Assembly: GCA_035493895.1 (NCBI GenBank)
Contig: DATJHM010000029.1
Coordinates: 1 to 19,971 of the forward strand
Source of the DNA: DATJHM01 sp035493895
GTDB lineage: Bacteria; Chloroflexota; Ktedonobacteria; Ktedonobacterales; Ktedonobacteraceae
DNA length: 19,971 nucleotides
Direction of reading: 5' to 3'
The position numbers and the translations under genes were made by a program. This document shows positions 1-6,532 of the stretch, one piece after another (position 1 is the stretch's first letter; each line of letters starts with the position of its first letter). The notes under the pieces were generated by a model. That model had not been told where the DNA came from and did not search any database. It saw only the letters and a list, made by a program, of their open reading frames with translations.

Positions 1-1197
1 GGAGAAACGTTGCGTGCGGTGCTAGATGACCTCGCCACGCTTGCGCCCGATTGGCTGGTGCAACAGATCACCCCGGACTGGTTTGAGCGCTACAGCCACC
101 GCGTGGAGAACTATCGGCTGCCGAAAGCGGAAAGCCAGCGGACGGCCTTGGCACAGCAGATTGGTGCGGACGGACTGCATCTGTTGCAAGCACTGGACGC
201 GCCGGATGCGCCTGAGGAGCTCAAGGAGGAGGCCTGCGTTCGCCTGCTGCGCCAGATCTGGCAACAGTATTATGATCTAGCAGATGGGAAGGCAAAATGG
301 CGAGCAGGCCCGCAAGCGCATGCAGAGGAAGGGATCATTCGTTCCCCTTACGATGCGGAAGCACGGACCGGCAAAAAGCGGGAGAGCGCCTGGTTGGGGT
401 ACAAAGTCCATCTCACCGAAACCTGTGCCTTGGAGACGACGGAGCAAAAACAGGCCAGAGCCCTCCCGCAACTCATTACGAACGTGCAGACAACCCTTGC
501 CAATGTGCAGGATGTGGAAATGACGCACCGCATTCAAGCAGATCTCGCGCACCATCACCTCTTGCCAGAGGAACAGATCGTGGATACGGGCTACGTCGAT
601 GCAGAGTTGTTAGTGAGCAGCCAACAGCACTATGGGATCACCTTGCTTGGTCCGGTTCTCTCGGACAATAGTTGGCAAGCTAAAGCAGGCAAAGGCTTCG
701 ATGTGGGGAGCTTCTCCCTTGACTGGCAAGCGCAACAAGCGACGTGTCCCCAGGGACAAACCAGTTCCCGATGGAGTCAGGCAGGGGAGCGCATGGAAGT
801 GGTGTTTGCCCGAGAGACGTGTGCGGCGTGTCCGGTCCGCAGTGACTGCACGAAATCTTCGACGACCGGTCGTGTCTTGCATCTCCGCCCGCAAGCGGCT
901 CATGAGGCCTTGCAGGTACGACGACAAGAACAAGAGACAGAAGCATTCCGGCAGGCCTATCAGAGGAGAGCAGGCATCGAGGGAACGCTTTCGCAAGCGG
1001 TGCGAGGGATGGGCATACGACGCGCACGCTATGATGGCTTGCGCAAAACGCATGTGCAGCACGTGGTGACTGCGGTAGCCATCAATCTCGTGCGGATTGA
1101 TGCGATTCTGACCCGGACGCCTCGTGGGCATACGCGTCAATCCCATTTCATGCGTCTGGCTTTGCATCCTACTTGGCAATCTCAGAAGGCGGCATAA
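1..1197 (+). CDS. IS1182-family transposase, 3' part (5' end outside window)
   Basis: DDE transposase that cuts and joins insertion-sequence ends. The frame is open from base 1 (first codons read G-E-T-L-R-A-V), so the gene begins upstream; the family is usually about 500-560 residues and roughly the first third, with the first catalytic Asp, is missing. Visible family marks are SPYDAEAR and WLGYKVHLTETC, then VDTGYVDAELL (second catalytic Asp region), a Cys cluster ETCAACPVRSDC, and RRAGIEGTLSQAVRGMGIRRARY, which carries the catalytic Glu. It ends in the typical C-terminal helix region TRQSHFMRLAL and a TAA stop. No frameshift is seen in the visible part, so the element may be intact. The TTG at 10 is not a credible start because the homologous protein continues upstream. 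Confidence 0.93.
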   Translation, partial: GETLRAVLDDLATLAPDWLVQQITPDWFERYSHRVENYRLPKAESQRTALAQQIGADGLHLLQALDAPDAPEELKEEACVRLLRQIWQQYYDLADGKAKWRAGPQAHAEEGIIRSPYDAEARTGKKRESAWLGYKVHLTETCALETTEQKQARALPQLITNVQTTLANVQDVEMTHRIQADLAHHHLLPEEQIVDTGYVDAELLVSSQQHYGITLLGPVLSDNSWQAKAGKGFDVGSFSLDWQAQQATCPQGQTSSRWSQAGERMEVVFARETCAACPVRSDCTKSSTTGRVLHLRPQAAHEALQVRRQEQETEAFRQAYQRRAGIEGTLSQAVRGMGIRRARYDGLRKTHVQHVVTAVAINLVRIDAILTRTPRGHTRQSHFMRLALHPTWQSQKAA

Positions 1198-1240
1198 CCT
1201 CCCTGCGATTCCTGGTGTCATTCGCCAACAATGTCTTGCA
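1..1240 (+). mobile_element. IS1182-like insertion sequence, right part
   Basis: The transposase is followed 23 bp later by TTCGCCAACAATGTC (1221-1235), which resembles terminal sequences I associate with IS1182-type elements. The left end is outside the window, so the inverted repeat and target duplication cannot be matched. The right boundary is an estimate. Confidence 0.45.
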
Positions 1241-1299
1241 AACAAGCGGCGACGCTACAAGGGGTGGGGTGATCGATGGGCATTGGGCACAGACCCGTC

Positions 1300-1346
1300 G
1301 CAATGTCATGTACATAGGTGGATTCTCCTTCTCTACGTGACATTGC
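1300..1346. repeat. Inverted repeat, 12 of 13 bp matched
   Basis: Left arm GCAATGTCATGTA (1300-1312) pairs with TACGTGACATTGC (1334-1346), with one mismatch and a 21-nt loop. It directly abuts a second, perfect inverted repeat, so the pair could be the ends of a small degenerate mobile element. Confidence 0.6.
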
Positions 1347-1347
1347 C

Positions 1348-1412
1348 GCTTGTCTGCGACCGACTCGATGACGAAAATCTCCGCTCGGCGAGCAACCCCG
1401 TCGCAGACAAGC
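1348..1412. repeat. Perfect 13-bp inverted repeat
   Basis: GCTTGTCTGCGAC (1348-1360) and GTCGCAGACAAGC (1400-1412) are exact reverse complements separated by 39 nt. The loop holds no gene. Possible readings are a miniature element, an old IS end or a stem-loop in a read-through transcript. Confidence 0.7.
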
Positions 1413-1520
1413 CCGGTATTTCCCACAAATTCACATAGAGAAACAAATTCTCACATCAACCCTTCAGAAGTTCCACCATCTGCCGAATAGTATAAGTAAG
1501 AAGCAGATCGTATCTCCCCT

Positions 1521-1730
1521 TTAATGGGCAACAGTATAACCGATATCGTCGAGCGTCTCTTCGATCTGCATCTGATTTACGCGTTGAGGATCAAATTCGA
1601 TATGCACCGTTTTCGCAGGAATATTCACCTTGACAACATTGACCCCTGCCACCTTGCCAAGCGAACCCTCAATCGCATGTTGACAATGTTCGCAGGAGAT
1701 ATCAGGAGCAACAAGATTCAGCATTTCCAT
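1521..1730 (-). CDS. copZ: CopZ-like copper chaperone (heavy-metal-associated domain)
   Basis: A 69-residue single HMA-domain protein that carries Cu(I) in the cytoplasm and hands it to an exporter or to CsoR. The metal-binding pair is C13 and C16 (DISCEHC, in place of the more common GMTCxxC). It is followed by the expected HAIEGSLGKVAGV helix and a final DDIGYTV. The ATG at 1730 is chosen because AAGGAAGG lies 8 nt upstream; an in-frame GTG at 1733 would add one residue. It lies 117 bp downstream of csoR on the same strand, so read-through from the csoR promoter is likely. No copper P-type ATPase is seen nearby, which is unusual for a copZ-csoR pair. Confidence 0.88.
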   Translation of the reverse strand: MEMLNLVAPDISCEHCQHAIEGSLGKVAGVNVVKVNIPAKTVHIEFDPQRVNQMQIEETLDDIGYTVAH

Positions 1731-1847
1731 CACATTTGCCTTCCTTATTGTGGCACTATTACAAAATTAGTATGGCTCATAGTTACATACTATAAAGAGC
1801 GGAGTATGCATAATTTCAGACAAAACCATCTTGCAATCACCCACCAT

Positions 1848-2117
1848 CTAGCGATTGCCTGCAATCCCATAGAGCTGCATCAGCTCCTCAATCACCGCAT
1901 CCTCGCGATCACCTTTTATGCCCTCCGGCACACAGGTCCGCAGATGCCCCTCCAATATCAACCCTTCCAGCTTCTCTATGGATTTACGCACCGCATACGT
2001 CTGGCGCAGAACGTCAACGCAATATTTGTCATCCTCGACCATTTTACGGATACCGGCAACATGTCCCTCCACGTAAGCAAGACGTTTCAATATCTCTTTA
2101 CGCCGATCATCTTGCAT
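1848..2117 (-). CDS. csoR: CsoR-family copper-sensing transcriptional repressor
   Basis: An 89-residue all-helical metal-sensitive repressor (DUF156 family). The Cu(I)-binding triad is C33, H58 and C62; the spacings 25 and 4 equal those of the characterised CsoR C-H-C site and differ from RcnR or formaldehyde-sensing FrmR types. Typical helix 1 features are RRKEILKRLAYVEGHVAGIRK and helix 2 features YAVRKSIEKLEGLILEGHL. The ATG at 2117 follows AAAGGAAAA. A longer open frame up to 2186 is rejected because it would begin inside the promoter (-10 at 2177-2182). The repressor should release DNA on binding Cu(I), derepressing itself and probably copZ. Confidence 0.93.
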   Translation of the reverse strand: MQDDRRKEILKRLAYVEGHVAGIRKMVEDDKYCVDVLRQTYAVRKSIEKLEGLILEGHLRTCVPEGIKGDREDAVIEELMQLYGIAGNR

Positions 2118-2176
2118 CCCGATTTTTCCTTTCAATACCCATTCCAAACAACAGAGAAACCCGTCTCTTTTCCCCC

Positions 2177-2206
2177 AGTATACCATACCCCCTGGGTAGG
2201 GGTCAA
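2177..2206 (-). promoter_or_regulatory. csoR promoter with embedded CsoR operator
   Basis: On the minus strand, -35 TTGACC (2206-2201) and -10 TATACT (2182-2177) are separated by 18 bp. The spacer and -35 are covered by ATACCCCCTGGGTAGGGGT (plus strand 2185-2203), whose C-tract and G-tract form the pseudo-palindrome ACCCC-N7-GGGGT. This matches the known CsoR operator style (C-tract, A/T or short centre, G-tract). Binding there would block RNA polymerase, so the gene is predicted to be autorepressed and copper-induced. Confidence 0.85.
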
Positions 2207-2603
2207 CAACCTTTTACGATACATCTTGTCTAAATTCCGCCGTATAACGGCGCTCCAGAGGAGGTGATTGTCTCCGTATCTTCCCATCTTTTCCTGTCTG
2301 AATTCGTGCTGGTTACTGTCAAAAGAACGGTCACCGCGAACTCCTGAACGAGCCCAAATGGTCGACCTGTCCTTCCCCGGCGTATGGACTCAATCTTCAC
2401 GGTCACTGCTCTACACTGCGGATAATCTTCTTTGCAAAGTGGTTTTCAGCAACCTCCATGGGATATGATACGAGATGAAGGCAAATAATCTGACGGCAAC
2501 GCCGATGCATTCCCAACGATGCAGCTATCATTCGATACTTGCACAGATCACGTACACGTGCAATTGCACATGTACAAATAGTAGCACAAAAGGATAAACA
2601 AAC
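2207..2603. other. Intergenic region between csoR and NIPSNAP-like gene
   Basis: No convincing gene. It contains a 15-bp perfect hairpin-type repeat, CGCCGT-ATA-ACGGCG (2238-2252), about 30 bp upstream of the csoR -35, and a Shine-Dalgarno-like GAGGAGGTGA (2258-2267) followed only by a poor 66-codon frame with a TTG start. A 24-bp palindrome lies at its right end. Confidence 0.5.
2552..2575. promoter_or_regulatory. 24-bp near-perfect palindrome, candidate operator
   Basis: Left half GTACACGTGCAA (2552-2563) and right half TTGCACATGTAC (2564-2575) match at 22 of 24 positions with no spacer. It ends 28 bp before the ATG at 2604, where a repressor would block transcription or initiation. Its length and symmetry suit a TetR-, MarR- or GntR-like dimer, but no such regulator is in the window. 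Confidence 0.6.
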
Positions 2604-2924
2604 ATGACAGAATATCAACTGCGTATCTATCGCATTAAACCCGGCACCATGGCGGAGTTTATTGAGGGTTGGCGCAAACATATGGTCCCCCTACGCGAAA
2701 AGTACGGCTTTACGGTCCTCTATGCCTTCAATCATGAGGAAAAAAACGAGTTCGTCTGGCTGGTAAGCCACGATGGACCAGAAGGCTATGCGGCGGCTGA
2801 GGCCGTCTACTACCAGAGTCCCGAAAGAAATAGTTTGTCCTGGGACCCCAAACCTTATATAGAACACATTGAGCTGAGGATCTTAAAGAGCGTACCCATT
2901 CACCTGACGCAACAGCATCAGTAG
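2604..2924 (+). CDS. NIPSNAP-family / dimeric alpha-beta barrel small protein
   Basis: A 106-residue protein with the NIPSNAP-type ferredoxin-like fold. It opens with YQLRIYRIKPGTMAEFIEGW, then VPLREKYGFTVLYAF, and the conserved NEFVWLVSHDGPEGYAAAEA segment followed by a short helix. It has no signal peptide or membrane segment, so it is cytosolic. Family members are small dimers of mostly unknown function, some related to monooxygenase or heme-handling folds. The start is supported by AAAAGGATA upstream. It is alone between the copper repressor and the copC-like gene and sits behind a long palindrome. Whether it belongs to the copper response cannot be told from sequence. Confidence 0.82.
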   Translation: MTEYQLRIYRIKPGTMAEFIEGWRKHMVPLREKYGFTVLYAFNHEEKNEFVWLVSHDGPEGYAAAEAVYYQSPERNSLSWDPKPYIEHIELRILKSVPIHLTQQHQ

Positions 2925-3271
2925 ACCAACCGAACACGTCTGCTGAGAGCATTACGTATCGCCGCCAGTCCCGCTCTTGCGGCTCATCCAGCACCTGAGC
3001 AAACTCTCGATCCCCACTCCTCACGTGCCTGGTGTCGATGAACGGACATGGCGGCGCATTCAACGCTAAAATGCAGATACATGCCACCTTCTCACCATGC
3101 AGAAGAGACGCAATGATCTTACAAAGCACAAAACACCTTAGGAGAAAAAATAGGGACTTCTCCTAATAGACAAGCACTCTGGCAATAACCTAAGCTATAG
3201 CCACACGTCTCATGCATAAATCTACGTGTCCGTACATGCTGGTATATACACGAAAGGCGAGAAGGAACATC
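2925..3271. other. Intergenic region upstream of copC-like gene
   Basis: No supported gene. A minus-strand open frame (about 2925-3129) reads peptide-like text (REFAQVLDEPQERDWRRYV) but lacks a recognisable family or start; it might be a decayed remnant. The right third holds a stem-loop at 3138-3166. Confidence 0.4.
3138..3166. repeat. Perfect 9-bp inverted repeat
   Basis: TTAGGAGAA (3138-3146) and TTCTCCTAA (3158-3166) pair exactly across 11 nt. It lacks a T-run, so it is not a clear terminator. It lies about 105 bp before the copC-like start and could be a regulator site or a leader hairpin; the left arm includes a Shine-Dalgarno-like AGGAG. Confidence 0.5.
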
Positions 3272-3922
3272 ATGAAATATACCATCCGTCGTTCTCTACA
3301 AGGATTGAGCGCCATCCTCTTTAGCCTGGGGCTTCTGCTCGTGGCTTTTGTCGGTACGGCCTCTGCCCACGCAAAAGTAACTCAGTCAGATCCTGCCATA
3401 AATTCTACTATTGCTACAGCGCCATCCACGATCACCGTGACCGCCCTGGAAGAGATTAACCCGGACCCTAAAAAGAGCAATCTCTTCGTCTACGGCCCCA
3501 GCGGTGAGCTGATCAGCCAGGGCAACGCAATCGTTCCTTTAAATAATCCAAAGACGATGTCCATTAAGATCAAACCCGATGGAGATGGCGTCTATGTGGT
3601 ACGCTGGGTTACCGTTTCGGCTGATGATGGCGATGCCGCCGAGGGCGCGTTTGTGTTCACCGTAAAAGCTGGAGGAGCCACAGCCACTGCTCCCGCACAG
3701 CCTGCTCCCGCACAGACGACCACTAATCCTGTGAGCACAAACACCAACACGACCAGTAGCAGCAGTCCACTGGTACCAGCAGCTGTCACCGGCATCATTA
3801 CGCTTCTCGTAGGATTGGGCGTGGGTTTCTCTCTGGGACGCAATCGCACCTCTTCCACCAATGAGCTACCATCTCTGGAGAAGAAGGCCGACGAGGATAT
3901 CCCATCCGACATAAAACGCTAA
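3272..3922 (+). CDS. CopC-domain secreted copper-handling protein with C-terminal membrane anchor
   Basis: A 216-residue envelope protein. Residues 1-32 form a signal peptide (RR, hydrophobic core, ASA cleavage) that leaves His33 as the mature N-terminus, the residue that ligates Cu(II) in CopC. A CopC beta-sandwich follows to about 133 (KVTQSDPA, VYVVRWVTVSADDG, AFVFTV). Then come a Pro/Thr/Ser-rich linker and a transmembrane helix near 167-188 with a charged tail. The usual DGH copper ligand is D119-G120-D121 here, so one His is absent. The ATG at 3272 is preferred over one 60 bases upstream because GAAGGAA precedes it and the signal peptide begins there. It stands 45 bp before the YtkA-like gene. 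Confidence 0.85.
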   Translation: MKYTIRRSLQGLSAILFSLGLLLVAFVGTASAHAKVTQSDPAINSTIATAPSTITVTALEEINPDPKKSNLFVYGPSGELISQGNAIVPLNNPKTMSIKIKPDGDGVYVVRWVTVSADDGDAAEGAFVFTVKAGGATATAPAQPAPAQTTTNPVSTNTNTTSSSSPLVPAAVTGIITLLVGLGVGFSLGRNRTSSTNELPSLEKKADEDIPSDIKR

Positions 3923-3967
3923 ATTGTCAACACTGATAGAACATGCATGTAGAAAGGCAGTGCACTC

Positions 3968-4354
3968 ATGCGGATACGACCCTTTTTCTGGCTCTGGCTG
4001 GCGTTTGTCTGCGCAAGTGTACTCACGTTTGCCGCCCTACAACATTCACATGCGCCTGCAATCTTGCAGGTGCATGTGCGACAGGCCCAGCCCCATACGC
4101 TGACTATGACCACCCTTGAGCTGCATCTCACCGATCCACAGGGGCTCCCTATCGATGAGGCCATCATTCATTCCAGCGCACGTATGACCAATATGGCTAT
4201 GTCGACCAATGATGCCCATATCGCTACCATCGGTAACGGCGTATACAGACTACAGCTGCATCTCTCTATGGCTGGTCCCTGGGAGGTTATGGTCCTTGCC
4301 AACGCTCCCGGGTTTCTTACCCAACAACAGGTTCTTCATCTTGATGTTGTTTGA
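3968..4354 (+). CDS. YtkA/FixH-like membrane-anchored protein, probable copper delivery
   Basis: A 128-residue protein with one N-terminal hydrophobic segment (about 6-24; signal anchor or signal peptide) and a YtkA-like beta domain. Visible marks are the Met cluster M73, M76 and M78 (MTNMAM), a HxxxxH-rich strand, and the closing NGVYRLQLHLSMAGPWEVMV pattern seen in the YtkA/FixH families. Such proteins often accompany CopC and cytochrome-oxidase copper insertion. It is downstream of the copC-like gene on the same strand and probably cotranscribed. Function is assigned by family pattern and neighbour, not by a known substrate. Confidence 0.75.
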   Translation: MRIRPFFWLWLAFVCASVLTFAALQHSHAPAILQVHVRQAQPHTLTMTTLELHLTDPQGLPIDEAIIHSSARMTNMAMSTNDAHIATIGNGVYRLQLHLSMAGPWEVMVLANAPGFLTQQQVLHLDVV

Positions 4355-4397
4355 ACATATTACACTGAAAGCATAATCTCTTTTTCTTCTTTTTTGC

Positions 4398-4426
4398 TTG
4401 ACCATACTATACATTTTGTCTATAGT
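4398..4426 (+). promoter_or_regulatory. Promoter of the histidine kinase-response regulator operon
   Basis: -35 TTGACC (4398-4403), 17-bp spacer, -10 TATAGT (4421-4426). The promoter is embedded in symmetry: GACCATACTATA (4400-4411) is mirrored by TATAGT (4421-4426) and ATGGTC (4431-4436), with four A residues inserted between the right half-sites. A regulator, perhaps the cognate response regulator, may bind here. Confidence 0.8.
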
Positions 4427-4501
4427 AAAAATGGTCCATTCTCTAGAAGTAGAAAGCGTCATTTCAACCCACAGAAAATCATCAGAAGGGAGGCAGTTGC
4501 C

Positions 4502-5608
4502 ATGCAAAAGCATGTAGGTTTTCCATTGCGCTGGCTACAACGCTGGCACCTCTCGCTCTTCGAAAAGGTCATCCTCGTCAATAGTATCATGCTTATCGCC
4601 GAGGCCGTGGCTGGCGTGTGGGTCACCAGCCACCATCTGGAAACCCAACACTATCTGATCGATACCGGCTTTATTGTCCTGGCAACGCTCCTTACCCTGC
4701 TCATCAACATCGTCCTCTTGCGCATGAGCTTTCAACCACTCTTTGGCCTGCTCTTCACTATCCGCAAGGTCAGTGCGGGCAATCCCCAGGCTCGCGCGCC
4801 CATAGGCAATAACGACGACGAAATCGGGGAATTAGCCAACGCATTTAATAGTATGCTTGATCGTCTGGAACAGGCGTATCGCGAACAAACACGCCTGATC
4901 CTACAGGCCCAGGAAGATGAACGCCGACGCATCGGCCTGGAATTGCATGATGAGGCTGGACAGAACCTGACCGCACTGCTGGTTCACGCCGAAATTCTCC
5001 AGCAAACCCTTCAGACAATACCCGCTACCAGCATGCGACCAGCCATCAAAACGCAATTGGAAGGCAGTCTACAACAACTGAGTACACTCACACAGGGAAC
5101 GCTGGAAAGCATCCGCGTCCTGGCCCAACAGCTACGTCCCAGCGTCCTGGAAGATCTGGGCCTGCTCCCCGCCTTTCGCTGGCTCGTAGAGGATAGCGCG
5201 CAACGCCTTCACCTTCAGGTTACCTTGCACATACAGGGCTTTCCACCTGTCACCCATCCCCTACCACCCTCCTACGAAACGGCCCTCTTTCGCATCGCCC
5301 AGGAGAGCCTGACCAATATTGCCCGCCATGCCCGGACGCAACAGGCGACCTTACGCTTATGTCAGGAACAAGACTCTATTCGTCTGGAGATCCAGGACGA
5401 TGGTCAGGGCTACCTTCCCTCAGGACAACGCTCCGGCCTGGGCATTTTTGGCATGCGTGAACGTGCGATCCAGATCGGCGGCTCTTTCTCTATCCAGGCT
5501 CACAATGCTGGCGGCACGCTCGTACAAACCCTTCTTCCCCTCCCGACCGAGGAAGTTACCCCAGAACAGAGGCCCCTGGCTCATAAAGAGGAGCACCTCC
5601 ATGTCTGA
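4502..5608 (+). CDS. NarL/UhpB-type sensor histidine kinase
   Basis: A 368-residue membrane kinase that autophosphorylates on His and passes phosphate to the regulator encoded next. Two transmembrane helices (about 24-42 and 55-77) enclose a loop of only about a dozen residues, so ligand sensing is probably within or at the membrane. Then come a HAMP domain (about 75-127) and a HisKA_3 domain with H149 in RRIGLELHDEAGQNL. The HATPase has the N-box IAQESLTNIARHA (N272), DDGQGY and GLGIFGMRERA. The ATG at 4502 follows AGGGAGG; the in-frame TTG at 4394 lies upstream of the mapped -35 and is rejected. Its 3' end overlaps the regulator by 8 bp, indicating translational coupling. Confidence 0.94.
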   Translation: MQKHVGFPLRWLQRWHLSLFEKVILVNSIMLIAEAVAGVWVTSHHLETQHYLIDTGFIVLATLLTLLINIVLLRMSFQPLFGLLFTIRKVSAGNPQARAPIGNNDDEIGELANAFNSMLDRLEQAYREQTRLILQAQEDERRRIGLELHDEAGQNLTALLVHAEILQQTLQTIPATSMRPAIKTQLEGSLQQLSTLTQGTLESIRVLAQQLRPSVLEDLGLLPAFRWLVEDSAQRLHLQVTLHIQGFPPVTHPLPPSYETALFRIAQESLTNIARHARTQQATLRLCQEQDSIRLEIQDDGQGYLPSGQRSGLGIFGMRERAIQIGGSFSIQAHNAGGTLVQTLLPLPTEEVTPEQRPLAHKEEHLHV

Positions 5609-6332
5609 CCAGATAACTCTACCAACCAGACAGATACGCGTCATCCTGGCAGACGACCACGAGATCCTCCGTCAGGGACTACGCCTCTTGCTACAAGCTC
5701 AACCGGATATCGAGGTCGTGGGAGAGGCCCGCACCGGTCTCGACGCCATCAACCAGGTAGCCCGGCTCCTGCCCGATGTGGTCGTTCTCGATATTAGCAT
5801 GCCTGGCATGGATGGCCTGGAAGCCTGCCAGCGCATCCGTATTCACTACCCAACAATCCAGGTCCTGATCCTGACCATGCATGAGAGTGAAGAATATTTT
5901 CTTCAGGCCCTGCGCATGGGCGCGGCAGGCTATCTGGTCAAAAAGATTGCACCGGGCGAGCTCTCAAGCGCCGTGAGAACTATCGCCGCCGGGGGCGCAT
6001 TCCTCTATCCGGGACTGGCAAAAGCGCTGATCCGCGCCTATCTCACGCCCACGACGCCAAAAATAACGCCCACCACTGAACGGCACCCGGATGGCCCCGA
6101 GCAGACCAGCAGGAGCGAAAATAAACTGGCCGTGCTCACGCCACGAGAGCTAGAAGTTTTGACGATGGTTGCGGAAGGACATACCAATCAAGAAATCGCC
6201 AATCACCTCGTTTTGAGCATAAAAACTGTGCAGGCTCACCGTGCGAACGTCATGGAAAAATTAGGGCTGCACGATATCACCCATCTGGTTCGCTTTGCCC
6301 TCCGCCACGGCCTGATCGCTCCAGAACCCTGA
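5601..6332 (+). CDS. NarL/FixJ-family response regulator
   Basis: A 243-residue two-domain DNA-binding regulator. The receiver (about 11-130) has the acidic pair D18-D19, phosphoacceptor D64 in VVVLDISMPGMDG, T92 and the conserved K114 in YLVKK. A polar Pro/Thr-rich linker (about 150-175) leads to a LuxR-type helix-turn-helix (about 178-237: LTPRELEVLTMVAEG, NQEIANHL, SIKTVQAHRANVMEKLG). The ATG at 5601 has GAGGAG upstream and overlaps the kinase stop; a longer open frame from 5319 runs back through the kinase gene and is not used. Targets are unknown, but its own promoter and the dynamin-like gene downstream are candidates. Confidence 0.94.
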   Translation: MSDQITLPTRQIRVILADDHEILRQGLRLLLQAQPDIEVVGEARTGLDAINQVARLLPDVVVLDISMPGMDGLEACQRIRIHYPTIQVLILTMHESEEYFLQALRMGAAGYLVKKIAPGELSSAVRTIAAGGAFLYPGLAKALIRAYLTPTTPKITPTTERHPDGPEQTSRSENKLAVLTPRELEVLTMVAEGHTNQEIANHLVLSIKTVQAHRANVMEKLGLHDITHLVRFALRHGLIAPEP

Positions 6333-6462
6333 CCCCATCATCGCTGTAACGATGCGGCTTGCCTGCACCGGGGCCTGCGCGAACGAACGTCAATCGCGCG
6401 AATTCTCCAACATGCACAAGAGATATGAGTAAAAACTGCAAAAACTATAAGTCATGTATCTC

Positions 6463-6492
6463 TTGTCCGTAGCTATTTTCTTATGCTATTAT
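6463..6492 (+). promoter_or_regulatory. Probable promoter of dynamin-like gene
   Basis: -35 TTGTCC (6463-6468), 18-bp spacer, -10 TATTAT (6487-6492), about 40 bp before the ATG at 6533. The -35 overlaps the right arm of a 9-bp inverted repeat, CAAGAGATA (6417-6425) with TATCTCTTG (6457-6465), a possible regulator site or weak terminator for the preceding operon. Confidence 0.6.
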
Positions 6493-6532
6493 CGATTCGT
6501 CTATTACTACCAGTAAAGGGGTCGCAAGCGCA

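Larger units (their letters stand above)
1198..1520. other. Gene-free stretch downstream of IS with paired inverted repeats
   Basis: No credible ORF was found between the transposase and the copZ-like gene. After the presumed IS end the stretch holds two neighbouring inverted repeats (1300-1346 and 1348-1412), which share the partial motif CCCGTCGCA at 1295 and 1397. Downstream of copZ (minus strand) there is only a weak 6-bp repeat, ATCTGC (1478-1483) with GCAGAT (1503-1508), too weak to call a terminator. Confidence 0.5.

Noticed and set aside
1478..1508. ATCTGC/GCAGAT repeat as a copZ terminator
   Set aside because: Only 6 bp with a 19-nt loop and no T-run on the relevant strand.
1524..2267. 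247-codon plus-strand frame opposite copZ and csoR
   Set aside because: It is the antisense shadow of two well-supported genes and crosses the csoR promoter.
2268..2468. 66-codon plus-strand frame after a strong Shine-Dalgarno-like GAGGAGGTGA
   Set aside because: TTG start only 3 nt from the motif, no recognisable protein features, and composition unlike the neighbouring genes.
2728..3129. Minus-strand 133-codon frame with peptide-like segment near 2925-3050
   Set aside because: It overlaps the NIPSNAP gene 3' half, starts weakly and matches no family I know. At most a decayed fragment.
6336..6354. CATCG/CGATG hairpin after the response regulator as a terminator
   Set aside because: A 5-bp stem without a T-run, too weak to support.
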